A DNA stretch of 37,683 nt from Youngiibacter fragilis 232.1 (GTDB lineage: Bacteria > Bacillota > Clostridia > Clostridiales > Clostridiaceae). This document shows, piece by piece, positions 6,832 through 15,457 of the stretch; the first letter of the stretch is position 1, and each line of letters starts with the position of its first letter. The translations under genes and the position numbers were made by a program. The stretch lies in the NCBI RefSeq assembly GCF_000495435.3, contig NZ_AXUN02000014.1:1-37683 (forward strand). The letters are read 5' to 3'. The notes below the pieces were generated by a model. That model was not told the DNA's origin and searched no databases. It worked only from the letters and a program-made list of their open reading frames with translations.

Positions 6832-7887
6832 TTGGAAAAGAGAAAGAAATTCATCATAAATTTCATGTACTACGGAATACTAGCAGGATTTGGTTATGCG
6901 GTATTAAAATACATATTGCCAGTACTCGCACCGTTCTTTCTCGGACTGACAATAGCGCTGCTGCTTAAGCCGCTGATCATGAAGATTCACCGAAAGACCG
7001 GGATAAGCAGAAAATTCCTTTCTGCCCTTATTCTCATCCTTTTTTACATAATCCTTTTTACCGTACTCGCATACCTTGGCGTATCCCTTTTCTTCGAGAC
7101 AAGGGAACTTGCCTACAGGCTTCCTGACCTCTACAAGAACGAGATTGAACCAGGGCTCATCGGGACAGTCGACCGCCTGGTAGCTTCATTCCCCGCAGTA
7201 GAGCCGGTGATCAGGGATTTCATCGAAGGACTTGCCAACTCCCTCGGAGAGATAGTAAGGTTCATCTCGAGCAATGCACTCAACATGTTAAGCTCAGTTG
7301 CTGCAAGAGTGTCACTGTTCTTCATCAAGTTCCTGTTCATGATAATCTCAAGCTTCTTCTTCATTTTCGACAATGAGAAGATTTACTCGTTCATACTCAG
7401 GCAGATGTCTGAAAACATGAAGAACATAATAACAAGAGCCAAGGAGAACCTCAAGAATGTCCTCTCAAGCTATACGAAAGCATATCTGATGCTGATTTCA
7501 CTCACTTTCGTGGAGCTTTCGGCAGGACTCTCACTGCTTAGGATCAGGAATGCGATACCTCTTGCGTTCATCATCGCAATAATAGACATACTGCCAATAC
7601 TCGGAACAGGTGGTGTCCTCATCCCTTGGGGACTTATCGCCATAGCTATCGGCAGGACAGGCCTCGGGCTTGGGATCCTTCTCCTGTATCTCGTCATAAC
7701 AGTTGTGAGGCAATCCCTGGAACCGAAGATTGTCGGAGACCAGATCGGCCTTCACCCTATAGTCATACTCCTATGCATATTCATCGGAGGCAGGCTCTTC
7801 GGAGTGCTTGGGATATTCCTTATCCCCATAGCGATGACGATCATCAAGAAGCTGAACGACGAGAAGGTTATCCACGTGTTCAGATAG
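6832..7887 (+). CDS. AI-2E family transporter (PF01594-type permease)
   Basis: 351 aa from TTG 6832, which has AGGAGG seven bases upstream. An ATG at 6805 adds nine residues but has no ribosome site and sits only seven bases after a candidate -10 (TAGAAT, 6793-6798). The protein is a multi-pass membrane protein: paired N-terminal helices (residues about 8-55), a long central amphipathic region, and C-terminal hydrophobic segments. The conserved DILPILGTGGVLIPW motif and the LEPKIVGDQIGLHPIVIL motif identify the family. Members export autoinducer-2 or act as Na+/H+ antiporters; substrate cannot be told from sequence, and B. subtilis YtvI/YueF-type relatives are uncharacterised or only partly known. 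Confidence 0.88.
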   Translation: MEKRKKFIINFMYYGILAGFGYAVLKYILPVLAPFFLGLTIALLLKPLIMKIHRKTGISRKFLSALILILFYIILFTVLAYLGVSLFFETRELAYRLPDLYKNEIEPGLIGTVDRLVASFPAVEPVIRDFIEGLANSLGEIVRFISSNALNMLSSVAARVSLFFIKFLFMIISSFFFIFDNEKIYSFILRQMSENMKNIITRAKENLKNVLSSYTKAYLMLISLTFVELSAGLSLLRIRNAIPLAFIIAIIDILPILGTGGVLIPWGLIAIAIGRTGLGLGILLLYLVITVVRQSLEPKIVGDQIGLHPIVILLCIFIGGRLFGVLGIFLIPIAMTIIKKLNDEKVIHVFR

Positions 7888-7924
7888 GAACAGAAGGCAA
7901 ACCTGTGATAACTTCATAAATGAG

Positions 7925-7960
7925 ACAAGCTGTCCTGTTAGCTTCAGGACAGCTTGTTTT
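7925..7960. terminator. Convergent terminator between the permease and the ArsC-like gene
   Basis: Thirteen-base perfect stem (ACAAGCTGTCCTG and its complement) with a seven-base loop and a TTTTCATTT tail on the plus strand. It probably also serves the minus-strand gene ending at 7960. Confidence 0.85.
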
Positions 7961-8310
7961 CATTTGATGGTCTTGTTCCACTCTTCCTCATTGAATCCGA
8001 CAAGGGTATTTCCATCGCAAGTCATTAGGATCGGCCTCTTTACAAGCATCGGGTTTTTCGACAGGAGCCTCAGCACCTCTTCAACATCCATGCTTACCAG
8101 CATCTCCTTTATATTGAGCTCCCGGTATACCTGTCCGCTTGTATTGAGAAGCCTCTTAAGCTCCACACCCGAATACAGGATACCTCTAAGTTCTTCCATG
8201 GTTGGCGGTTTCTCGGTTATTTCTCTCCAAACATACCGGATATCCCTTGCACTAAGATATTTCCTTGCCTTCTGGCAGGTTCCGCATTTGCTGTATCCTA
8301 TAAGCTCCAT
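7960..8310 (-). CDS. ArsC/Spx-family thioredoxin-fold protein
   Basis: 116 aa from ATG 8310 (GAGGTG five bases upstream); the longer frame to 8346 runs into sbcC. The start MELIGYSKCGTCQKARKYL is the ArsC/Spx N-terminus with a CxxC pair at C9 and C12, and the VKRPIL motif near the end matches the family anion-binding region. Spx regulates RNA polymerase under disulfide stress; ArsC and YffB-type members act as reductases. CxxC plus GFNEEEW fits the uncharacterised ArsC-like group better than classical Spx, but this is not certain. It lies seven bases downstream of sbcC, so the two are probably co-transcribed. Confidence 0.85.
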   Translation of the reverse strand: MELIGYSKCGTCQKARKYLSARDIRYVWREITEKPPTMEELRGILYSGVELKRLLNTSGQVYRELNIKEMLVSMDVEEVLRLLSKNPMLVKRPILMTCDGNTLVGFNEEEWNKTIK

Positions 8311-8317
8311 ATGCACC

Positions 8318-11300
8318 TCAACTAATTTCCGCAAAGCTTCCGGCACCGGGCTTTGACTTCACGGTTATTTTTCTCGGTATCCTTTCCTTCAGTTCAGAGA
8401 CATGCGATATTATCCCGACTATCCTTCCTGATACATTCAGGTCCATCAGGCATCCGAGTGCGTTCTCAAGGGAATCCTGGTCGAGTGAGCCGAAGCCCTC
8501 GTCTATGAATATGGTTTCAAGGTTCACGCTCCCCCTGCTGCTCTCGAGGAAGTCTGAAAGCCCAAGGGCCAATGCGAGTGATGCCTTGAAGCTCTCTCCG
8601 CCTGACAGCGAAAGCACGTCCCTTTCACGCCCCGTATACGCGTCATTTATGTTAAGGTCAAGTCCTATCTTCTCCCTTCTGCTGGCCTGGTCCTCTTTCC
8701 TTTTCAGCTGGAATCTCCCTTCTGACATCTTCCACAGCCTCTTGTTTGCCATACCGAGTATCCCGTCGAAATAGTACGACTGGACGAAGGTTTCGAAGGA
8801 CCTGCCGACTGAAGCGGTGCTGTGGAGCCTGGAGAGTGCTCCGAACCTTTCCCTGTTGGCCTTGTACCTTGACACGGTCTCCTCTGCCTTGACAAGCAGA
8901 CCTGCAAGCTTGAAGCACTCCTTGTCCACGCTGCTTAGTGACTTCCTCGCTTCCTCAAGCCTTGCCTCAGCATTTTCCTTCTTTTCATGGAGCGGCAGAA
9001 GCGGGATCTCTGCCCTTCCCGAGCAATCCCCCTCCAGCTGTGAGTATGCCCCACGGGCCTTGTTAAGTCCCTCGTAGAAGTTCCTTATCTCCCTTTCCCT
9101 TACAGGAATCTCAGGTATCTTTCCCTTCAGAAGGTCATATTCATCAACTGAAAGGCCTTCCGATGCGATGCTCGTCTCAAGCTCATTGCGAAGGTCAAGT
9201 GTCTCCGTTATCAATGCTTCCTTTAGCGCAGCCAGCGTACCTGACCGCTCTGACAGCGCCGTCAGCTTCAGGTCAGTTTCCTTCAATGACGCTGCTATGC
9301 TTTCATGGGCTTTGCCTATAGCTTCGATCCTCTGCCCAAGTGCTTCAATTTCATGGGATACTGCCTTTATGTCAATATCCGCACCCTGCTCCACAAGTGT
9401 CCTTTCTTCGCCCCTTGCAGCTCCCAGCTCCTCTGAAGCCTTCTGCAGGTAAGAACTGATTGAGTCAAGCCTTTCCTTCACTCCTTCAAGCCCCTCAATC
9501 TCGCCCCTTAGCCTCTGAAGCTCCCTGGAAGCCTTGGTCCTCTTTTCTTCAGCTGCGGCTATCTCCTCATCAGCCCTGGTTATCAGGTCCTTTTTCGCGG
9601 TACCTTCCCTTATTATCTCATCGATCGTCGTCTCATTGAGACCGCTTGCGGCATAGAATTCCTTAACCTCCGCTTCGATTTCCGAGAGTGATGACCTGAT
9701 TCCTTCGAGCTTCTGTTCCGATCTTGCAAGCTCCCTGTTTGAGTTCTCAAGAGCCTTCTGGGCAGAAAGATAGCTTTCTTCGTCAAAGCCTCCCGCATCA
9801 GCCACTGTCAGAGGGTGACTGCAGGAACCGCATACCGGACAAGGCTCCCCTTCGACCAGGTCCATCCTGAGTATGGCCCCAAGACTGGCTTTCCTGGTCT
9901 CTTCAGCTGCCTGGAAAGCATGCATGCATTCACCTGACCTTCTTTTCCATCCCTTCTCCTCGGTCCCTGCCTTTTCAAGCTTCTCCCTCTCACCTTCAAG
10001 CTTTTTAACCAGCCTGTGTGCATCGAGCAGGAGCTTTCTTTCACCTTCAAGCCTGAGCTTCACGATCTTCAGGTCTGAAACCTGAAGGCTCAGCCTGCCC
10101 TCATCTCCTTTTAGCGCAGCTTCCTCCGCAGCCAGCGATTCAGCCTTCCGGAGCCTTTCCGACAGAGTGTCCTTTTCCTTTTCGAGTCTCGCCCTTTCCT
10201 TCTGGAGTGATTCTGCCTTCTTCCTCACTGACTCAAGACTTGCGGACTTTTCCAGGAGATCCGCCTTCATGGATTTTTCAGCCTTCAGTGCGTCGAGTGT
10301 GGAGTATTCCCGGTCAGACCTTTCCTTTTCCTTTTGAAGGCTTTCCCTGAGTTTCTCGTTCTTCCCAGTTTCCATTAATGCAGTCTCAAGGCTTTTCCCT
10401 GCCTTTTCAAGGTCCCTGGTCTTGGAAACCAGTTCCTTCTCCTTCGGGAGTATGAGCCTGGCCTTCATGATACCGTCCAGGAACTTTGAATCCGAAATGA
10501 CCTTTGGTTCTTCACTGGAAAGCTCATTCAGCTGCTTTTCAGCTGTCCTGAACGCAGCAAGCCTCCTGTTATTGTCTTCGGCCGCAAGGATCTCAGCTTC
10601 AGATGCCTTAAGGAGAGCCTCCTTCTCTGAAGCTTCAGCCTCTATCCGGATCTTTTCGATTTCTGTCGCCTCAAGCTTATCCTTTAGCGGACCCTCACCC
10701 ATGTCTATGTCCTGGTCAGTGATCCCAGCCTCAGCCATCGCCTCCCTGAACCTTAGGATTAGCTCCGAGTCCAGCTTCTTTGATTCATCATACTTGGCCT
10801 TTATCCTGTCCTGGAAGTCCTGGTACACTTCAGTCGAGAACAGCTTCTTAAGGATATCGGACTTGTCCTTTGTGCTTGATGCCAGGAATTCCCTGAACTC
10901 ACCCTGCGGTATCATGACGATCTTCTTGAACTGCTCAAGTGTAAGCCCCAGAATTGTTTCAATCTCCTGGTTCACTTCCCTCGCCTTGACAAGAGGGTTC
11001 TGCCTGTCGCTCTCCCTGTAGAACAGCACCTTTGAGGTCCCCTTGGCGGTTTCAGTACGTTTAATGTTATACTTCTCACCTCTTACCGAAAACTCAAGCT
11101 CCACCTCCATGTCATCCTTGGCTCCGGCGAGCTGGCTCCTGTAGCAATCAGCCTTGTCCCTGTCGTTGCTCGATGCCTTGCCGTAGAGGGCATAGCAGAT
11201 CCCGTCAAAAATGGACGTCTTCCCCGCACCAGTAGCTCCGGTTATGAGGAATATCCTGTCATCATACAGCTTCGTGAAATCTATGGAGCATTCATCCTTG

Positions 11301-11341
11301 AATCCCAAAAACGCATTCATCCTAAGCCTTATAGGTTTCAT
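8318..11341 (-). CDS. sbcC: Exonuclease subunit SbcC (Rad50-like)
   Basis: 1007 aa. ATPase partner of SbcD in the DNA-end and hairpin-cleaving complex. Walker A GATGAGKTS at about 35-43 (K41), followed by a Q-loop region (IPQGEFREFL); two very long coiled-coil arms; a zinc hook CPVC near residue 500, with a third Cys two residues later; the ABC signature LSGGESFKASLALALGL; and Walker B TIFIDEGFGSLD near the C-terminus. The ATG overlaps the end of sbcD by 20 bases, showing translational coupling. The length is usual for Firmicutes SbcC. The antisense frames inside it come from its Lys/Glu-rich coiled coil. Confidence 0.96.
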   Translation of the reverse strand: MKPIRLRMNAFLGFKDECSIDFTKLYDDRIFLITGATGAGKTSIFDGICYALYGKASSNDRDKADCYRSQLAGAKDDMEVELEFSVRGEKYNIKRTETAKGTSKVLFYRESDRQNPLVKAREVNQEIETILGLTLEQFKKIVMIPQGEFREFLASSTKDKSDILKKLFSTEVYQDFQDRIKAKYDESKKLDSELILRFREAMAEAGITDQDIDMGEGPLKDKLEATEIEKIRIEAEASEKEALLKASEAEILAAEDNNRRLAAFRTAEKQLNELSSEEPKVISDSKFLDGIMKARLILPKEKELVSKTRDLEKAGKSLETALMETGKNEKLRESLQKEKERSDREYSTLDALKAEKSMKADLLEKSASLESVRKKAESLQKERARLEKEKDTLSERLRKAESLAAEEAALKGDEGRLSLQVSDLKIVKLRLEGERKLLLDAHRLVKKLEGEREKLEKAGTEEKGWKRRSGECMHAFQAAEETRKASLGAILRMDLVEGEPCPVCGSCSHPLTVADAGGFDEESYLSAQKALENSNRELARSEQKLEGIRSSLSEIEAEVKEFYAASGLNETTIDEIIREGTAKKDLITRADEEIAAAEEKRTKASRELQRLRGEIEGLEGVKERLDSISSYLQKASEELGAARGEERTLVEQGADIDIKAVSHEIEALGQRIEAIGKAHESIAASLKETDLKLTALSERSGTLAALKEALITETLDLRNELETSIASEGLSVDEYDLLKGKIPEIPVREREIRNFYEGLNKARGAYSQLEGDCSGRAEIPLLPLHEKKENAEARLEEARKSLSSVDKECFKLAGLLVKAEETVSRYKANRERFGALSRLHSTASVGRSFETFVQSYYFDGILGMANKRLWKMSEGRFQLKRKEDQASRREKIGLDLNINDAYTGRERDVLSLSGGESFKASLALALGLSDFLESSRGSVNLETIFIDEGFGSLDQDSLENALGCLMDLNVSGRIVGIISHVSELKERIPRKITVKSKPGAGSFAEIS

Positions 11342-12485
11342 CGGAAGTCACCCCCATTTCCTTTACTGTCTCGTCTATTATCCTGACCATCTCATCACTC
11401 GGCTCATCACCGTTCTCAAGAAGGTAGAACTCATGGAACAGGCTCCTTACGTCCCTTGCTTCCATCTTTTCAAGGGCAGCGAAGCTCGCTCCCTCTTCCT
11501 GCATGTCCCTCTCCCTCTGAAGCTCGATGATGTTCGGGTATCTTACCCTCAGCCTTTCGAGGGGGTCCTGGATTTCATCTGTATCGGTGATCACAGCCCT
11601 TACAAAATCCTTTGCATGGTTTTCCCCTGGACTGTTCATGAGGTCAGAGAAGCTTCCCTTGAGTATGACAAGGTCCCTGAGGGGGGTTATATGCCTCTCC
11701 CTTACCTCTACGATCCCTTCCTTGTCCATCTCGACCACCGAGATGCTTTTCATGTGATTTGCCTCTGAGAACGAGTATTTCATCAGCGAACCGCTGTACC
11801 TTATCTTACCCTTCCTTACCCACTGGGGCTTGTGAAGATGGCCAAGGGCCACATAATCGAAGATATCGAAGACTTCAGCCATCACGAAATCAGTGCCGCC
11901 TACTGTCAGGAGCCTTTCGGAATCGCTTGTCTCCATATCCTCCTTCACTCCAGGGGTCACGAAGCCATGGAAAATGAGCACTTTCCTGTTTCCGTCGCCA
12001 GCTGCTGACCTCCTGATGATCTCATCATAGAGCACGCTGTCGTCCTTTGATTCGTTAAGGCCGTATATCTCCCTAAGCGCGAAGCTGTCCTTGTATGGCA
12101 GAAAGTAGAATGAGACCTCTCCGAACTCATCCCTTATGCCCACTTTCTTGAGAGGGTCCTCCGGATGTCCCTGCAAAAGGAGACCGTGGGTCTCAAGAAG
12201 GCTGTTCAGAACCTGTACCCTTTCGGAGGAATCGTGGTTGCCGGTAATGAGAAAGACATTGACGCCGAGCTCGGCGAGCCTCGTAAGGAAGCTGTTATAT
12301 ACCCTGACCGCGTCCTCCCTGGGTACTGACCGGTCATATACATCTCCCGCAATGACAAGGGCATCAGGTGACTCCTCATTAATTATCTGGATCAGCTGAT
12401 TCAGAGCATCCTCTTGGTCATCAAGAAGTGATATGTCCTTTAAATATCTGCCAATGTGCAGATCCGCTGCATGTATGAATTTCAC
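11322..12485 (-). CDS. sbcD: Exonuclease subunit SbcD (Mre11-like)
   Basis: 387 aa. Mn-dependent nuclease of the SbcCD complex. The five metallophosphoesterase motifs are visible: DLHIG near residue 8, GDVYDR, GNHD, the FHGF region, and GHLHKPQ. The C-terminal part is the capping domain. It begins a minus-strand operon sbcD-sbcC-arsC-like. The ribosome site is poor, the nearest GGAG being about 16 bases upstream, but the N-terminus MKFIHAADLHIG is exactly where the family starts. Confidence 0.95.
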   Translation of the reverse strand: MKFIHAADLHIGRYLKDISLLDDQEDALNQLIQIINEESPDALVIAGDVYDRSVPREDAVRVYNSFLTRLAELGVNVFLITGNHDSSERVQVLNSLLETHGLLLQGHPEDPLKKVGIRDEFGEVSFYFLPYKDSFALREIYGLNESKDDSVLYDEIIRRSAAGDGNRKVLIFHGFVTPGVKEDMETSDSERLLTVGGTDFVMAEVFDIFDYVALGHLHKPQWVRKGKIRYSGSLMKYSFSEANHMKSISVVEMDKEGIVEVRERHITPLRDLVILKGSFSDLMNSPGENHAKDFVRAVITDTDEIQDPLERLRVRYPNIIELQRERDMQEEGASFAALEKMEARDVRSLFHEFYLLENGDEPSDEMVRIIDETVKEMGVTSDETYKA

Positions 12486-12509
12486 TGTATATCACGCTCC
12501 CATAAGATG

Positions 12510-12538
12510 AGTTTACAGCAGAAATTTATTCAAGACAA
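12510..12538 (-). promoter_or_regulatory. Candidate sbcD promoter
   Basis: TTGTCT (12533-12538), 17-base spacer, TAAACT (12510-12515), reading on the minus strand toward sbcD. The -10 is a weak match. Confidence 0.35.
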
Positions 12539-12587
12539 TGAAATGTGGACTGCAATAATGTACAATGAATACAGGAGGTGTATGTAC

Positions 12588-13091
12588 ATGCCAAGAAGGA
12601 TAAGAATGCGCCTTGACCTTGAGGATAAGATCAGAAACTACAACGTTGAGATCACCCCTGTGACCGAGGAGACGATCCCTGAGCTTGCCGGCATAATGCT
12701 CGATGCCTACAGAGATACTGTGGACTATGAGGGTGAAGACCTGAAGCAGACCGAGGACGAACTCGGACGTGTCTTCAGAGGGCTCTACGGCCCTGTACTC
12801 AAGGAAGCCTCCCATACAATATGGGAAAACGGAGAAGCCGCCGCATCGGTCCTTGTCTGCCTGTTCAAGCATGAGCCGACGATCACCTACACCTTTACCA
12901 GAAAAGCATCAAAGAGGAAGGGTTACGCAACCGCTCTGATCAACAAGGCGGAGGAAGAGCTTCTGAAACAGGGCTACAGGACACTCCACCTTTTCGTGAC
13001 ACTTGAAAACAGGGATGCTGTCAACCTCTATGAATCACTGGGATTCTATGAGGTTCCGGTGACGACAGTCACTGAGATAATCACAGGCTAA
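12588..13091 (+). CDS. GNAT-family N-acetyltransferase
   Basis: 167 aa from ATG 12588, with AGGAGG nine bases upstream; the open frame extends to 12456 over the sbcD start. It transfers an acetyl group from acetyl-CoA to an unknown amine. The acetyl-CoA motif A is partly degenerate: TRKASKRKGYATALINKAEEELL (residues about 105-127) carries the R-x2-G-x-A/G loop as KRKGYA. Motif B is LFVTLENRDAVNLYESLGFYEV, typical of GNATs. N-terminal residues 1-60 include an ELAGIMLDAYRDTVDY stretch often seen in GNATs of Firmicutes. The substrate is not predictable. It is divergent from sbcD and followed closely by the next gene. Confidence 0.88.
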   Translation: MPRRIRMRLDLEDKIRNYNVEITPVTEETIPELAGIMLDAYRDTVDYEGEDLKQTEDELGRVFRGLYGPVLKEASHTIWENGEAAASVLVCLFKHEPTITYTFTRKASKRKGYATALINKAEEELLKQGYRTLHLFVTLENRDAVNLYESLGFYEVPVTTVTEIITG

Positions 13092-13102
13092 CGGAGACAT
13101 AT

Positions 13103-13549
13103 ATGAGCATCGCAATTCTGAAATCTGCATTAAGCGTCCTTGCCAGGCTTGGCATCCTTGACCGCCTCATACTTGCGGGAGAACCTGCAGCTGTGCTTCT
13201 GAGAAAGGAAACTGATTTTCAAGGTATCTTCAAGGAGATACCTTTCCTTATCGAGAAGCCTTTCAGCATGCCGAAGGCAGATATCCATGAGGCCTTCAGG
13301 GCTGATGGCTTCGATTACCTGGAGGACTGCTACGGAAACCTTTCAACCTTCCACAAGGATGAGACAAGGGTTGAGTTCCATACAGGCCTTTCTGGCAGCA
13401 GCAGAGCCAAGGTCATCCAAGTTCCGTCTCTAGGACTTAACATCATGGCCGCGAGGAAATATAACAGGTTATTCGAGGACACTTCCGAGATATCATTTGA
13501 CGGTATAACTTTGAGGATTACCGGTGCCGCTTCATCAGGTGATGAATGA
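13103..13549 (+). CDS. Uncharacterised protein, possibly nucleotidyltransferase-like
   Basis: 148 aa, family not recognised with confidence. It starts 11 bases after the acetyltransferase stop with GGAG upstream of the ATG, so both probably form one operon. The pattern of an N-terminal helix (ALSVLARLGIL), a DRLILAGEPAAVLL stretch, a TDF pair, then VEFH and a late VPSLGLNIMAARKYNRLF faintly recalls degenerate nucleotidyltransferase-fold proteins, where G-x-A-A-V, a D-x-D-like pair and a late hydrophobic-K helix occur. The catalytic carboxylates are not clearly present. No signal peptide or membrane helix. Confidence 0.75.
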   Translation: MSIAILKSALSVLARLGILDRLILAGEPAAVLLRKETDFQGIFKEIPFLIEKPFSMPKADIHEAFRADGFDYLEDCYGNLSTFHKDETRVEFHTGLSGSSRAKVIQVPSLGLNIMAARKYNRLFEDTSEISFDGITLRITGAASSGDE

Positions 13550-13576
13550 GGCTTGCTTTCGCAAAATTCCGGATAT

Positions 13577-13605
13577 TTCCAATTAATCAGGTTTAGTGGT
13601 ATAAT
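13577..13605 (+). promoter_or_regulatory. Promoter of the cobalamin-riboswitch operon
   Basis: TTCCAA (13577-13582), 17-base spacer, TATAAT (13600-13605) with an extended TGG just before it. Transcription would start near 13612, upstream of the riboswitch. Confidence 0.65.
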
Positions 13606-13631
13606 CCTATTTGAAAACTAAATAACACATA

Positions 13632-13779
13632 TGGGTTTGCAGAACATCTGCACTAAGAGGGAAACAGGATAAGCCTGTGCGGTCCCGCCGCCGTATGGTA
13701 CTTGATCGCCGACATAGCCACTGGGAAACCGGGAAGGCTGGCGGTCTTAATGACCAAGCCGGAAGACCTGCCCGTATGG
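13632..13779 (+). ncRNA. Cobalamin (B12) riboswitch
   Basis: The conserved blocks occur in the right order: AGAGGGAA at 13656-13663 with ACAGG next, the GCGGTCCCGCC block at about 13679-13689, the B12 box GCCACTGGGAAACCGGGAAGG from 13717, and AGACCTGCC at 13764-13772. It precedes a DUF4430 protein and an ECF transporter S component, a common target pair. The switch probably senses adenosylcobalamin and lowers uptake-gene expression when the vitamin is plentiful. Confidence 0.95.
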
Positions 13780-13841
13780 AATCAACTTATACTTCACGGA
13801 GAATGAGGTGTTGTCAATATGGCTGATCTTTCGCCATACCG

Positions 13842-13868
13842 GGCATCCATTTGGATGCCTTTTGATTT
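13842..13868 (+). terminator. Riboswitch-controlled terminator
   Basis: Stem GGCATCC/GGATGCC with loop ATTT, then TTTTGATTT. It lies between the riboswitch and the first gene, so control is probably by transcription attenuation. CCATAC at 13834-13839, just before the stem, is complementary to GTATGG at 13774-13779 and also to GTATGG at 13693-13698, which could support an alternative fold. Confidence 0.75.
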
Positions 13869-13934
13869 GTGCAGACTCTGCATGATCTTTTCTCCAGACC
13901 GTCGCACGCGCTTTTCGACCAAAGGAGGAAGAAA

Positions 13935-14330
13935 ATGAAGAAGAAGCTTACCGCTATACTCATCACCATTGTGCTTGCATTCGGGGCATTCTACCTGTAC
14001 AAGACCTATCTGTCGCCAAAGGCAAATGAAGGCAGCAAGGAAGTGACTATTGAGATCGTAATCGAAAGGGAAAAGATTACAGAGTCGAAGACCTACAGTA
14101 CAGATTCAGCGTTCCTATATGACCTGCTCACTGAAAAACAGGAGGAGCTTGGATCCGGCTTCACAAAGTTTGATTTCGGCGACATGCTGACCAAACTGAA
14201 ATCGGTAGAGGCCGGAGCTGATGAATACTATCATATATATGTCAACGGTGCTGATGCAGCTGTAGGAGTAAAGGAAATCCCAGTGACAGACAAGGACACC
14301 TATAAGCTCGAGCTCAAGAAATGGAAATAG
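13935..14330 (+). CDS. DUF4430 domain protein, membrane-anchored, B12-regulated
   Basis: 131 aa from ATG 13935, with AAAGGAGG upstream; the longer frame starts inside the attenuator. The N-terminus is a basic stretch then one hydrophobic helix (residues about 4-25), an uncleaved anchor or signal peptide without a lipobox. The rest is a DUF4430 domain, related to the C-terminal part of transcobalamin, with the TYSTDSAFLYDLL and YYHIYVNGADAAVGV motifs. Placement behind a B12 riboswitch and next to an ECF S component suggests an extracellular corrinoid-binding protein; that role is inferred. Confidence 0.85.
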   Translation: MKKKLTAILITIVLAFGAFYLYKTYLSPKANEGSKEVTIEIVIEREKITESKTYSTDSAFLYDLLTEKQEELGSGFTKFDFGDMLTKLKSVEAGADEYYHIYVNGADAAVGVKEIPVTDKDTYKLELKKWK

Positions 14331-14908
14331 ATGACCATATACGAAAGGCGAAAAAAATGGACAGACTGCCATACGAAAAGAAGAGACTCAGTGCAAAGGA
14401 CATAGTTCTCATAGGTATTCTTTCGGCATCAATAACCGGTGGTAAGATGGTGCTCTCAGCAATACCCAATGTAGAGATCGTGACTCTTCTTTTCATGGTT
14501 TACACTGCGGTTTTCGGTTTGCGGAGGGCACTCTTCGTGTCAGTCATCTTCTCCACTACGGAAATACTCCTGTGGGGTGTACATACCTGGCTTATGACCT
14601 ACTATATCATATGGCCTCTCCTGATACTCCTGACTGCCGCCCTTTCACGTTTCCTTAAGGGTGAGTTTTCAAGGGCAATCCTTGCAGGTGCTTTCGGACT
14701 GACCTTCGGGATTTACTTTGCACTTGTGGAAGCCATGCTGTATGGGCTAAACTACGGATTTGTCTACTATGTCAGGGGGATTCCCTTCGACATAATACAT
14801 GGGGCTTCGAACTTCATCGTGGTACTCATGCTTTTCAAACCTCTTGAGCGTATGCTTGGAAGGCTTGCAAGAAACTACACGGAAAACAATGGAAATGCCG
14901 CAGATTAA
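14321..14908 (+). CDS. ECF transporter S component, probably for cobalamin or a precursor
   Basis: 195 aa. Multi-pass membrane protein (about six helices) with a basic N-terminus and the AKDIVLIGILSASITGGKMVLSAIPNVEIV start typical of S components. The start at 14321 overlaps the preceding gene by 10 bases; a second ATG at 14357 with AAAGGCG upstream would shorten it by 12 residues. No EcfA or EcfT gene is nearby, so it should use a shared energising module encoded elsewhere (group II ECF). The B12 riboswitch and DUF4430 partner point to corrinoid uptake. Confidence 0.88.
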   Translation: MEIDDHIRKAKKMDRLPYEKKRLSAKDIVLIGILSASITGGKMVLSAIPNVEIVTLLFMVYTAVFGLRRALFVSVIFSTTEILLWGVHTWLMTYYIIWPLLILLTAALSRFLKGEFSRAILAGAFGLTFGIYFALVEAMLYGLNYGFVYYVRGIPFDIIHGASNFIVVLMLFKPLERMLGRLARNYTENNGNAAD

Positions 14909-14930
14909 TTATCTCTGCGGCATTTGCCTT
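14893..14930. terminator. Convergent terminator overlapping the end of the S-component gene
   Basis: Twelve-base perfect stem (AAATGCCGCAGA and its complement) with the stop codon in the loop region, then TTTGCCTTTC. It probably serves the converging ferritin-like gene as well. Confidence 0.85.
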
Positions 14931-14932
14931 TC

Positions 14933-15421
14933 TTAATATTCCGTCTTTGTTTCACCGAACTCAGGACTTTCAACATAGTCTCCAGGTCTGTTCACATGCA
15001 GTACGATCTCCTCGACTATGGCCTTGTGGTCCTTTTCCTGATGCACCAGCGATTTGTAGACAAGCTTGGAATTCTCATCCCTGGCATTGTCATGCAGTGC
15101 CTGGTAGACCTCAATGCTCCTGGTTTCGATCTCGATCGCTTCCCTGTAGAGGTCAGGCATACCCGGTATCGACTCAAGGACCTTCCGACCTGCAGTGAAC
15201 CTCTTTATAAGTTCCTGAGCCTTTTCAAGGCTAGTGCCGTCCTCAACCTTGTAGCCTGCGATGTCGTTCTGGTTCTCAAGTATCCTCTTATGGGTCTCCT
15301 CATCATCAGCAAGCATCCTGAACACTTCACCAAGGCTGTTGCCCTTGTTCTTGTCAGCCTGTTCCGTATAGTATCTGAAGCCTTCATCCTCTAGTTTTAA
15401 TGCCAGTTCCAAGCTATTCAT
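14933..15421 (-). CDS. Ferritin-like / rubrerythrin-type diiron protein
   Basis: 162 aa from ATG 15421 (GGGGG eight bases upstream); the longer frame begins with TTG at 15445 and is less likely. A four-helix bundle with two ExxH-type diiron motifs: E13 in the first helix and EETH near 41-44, then E in the third helix (EIETRSIEVYQAL) and HQEKDHK near the end. It lacks the C-terminal rubredoxin domain of rubrerythrins, so it is an erythrin-like or YciE-like protein; such proteins handle peroxide or iron. It is a single gene with its own promoter. Confidence 0.85.
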   Translation of the reverse strand: MNSLELALKLEDEGFRYYTEQADKNKGNSLGEVFRMLADDEETHKRILENQNDIAGYKVEDGTSLEKAQELIKRFTAGRKVLESIPGMPDLYREAIEIETRSIEVYQALHDNARDENSKLVYKSLVHQEKDHKAIVEEIVLHVNRPGDYVESPEFGETKTEY

Positions 15422-15457
15422 GTCACAATCCCCCATTCCTCTCAAAATTCTAGTTTA

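Noticed and set aside
10422-11021. 199-codon plus-strand frame opposite sbcC
   Set aside because: Produced by the Lys/Glu/Leu-rich coiled coil read backwards; no family features.
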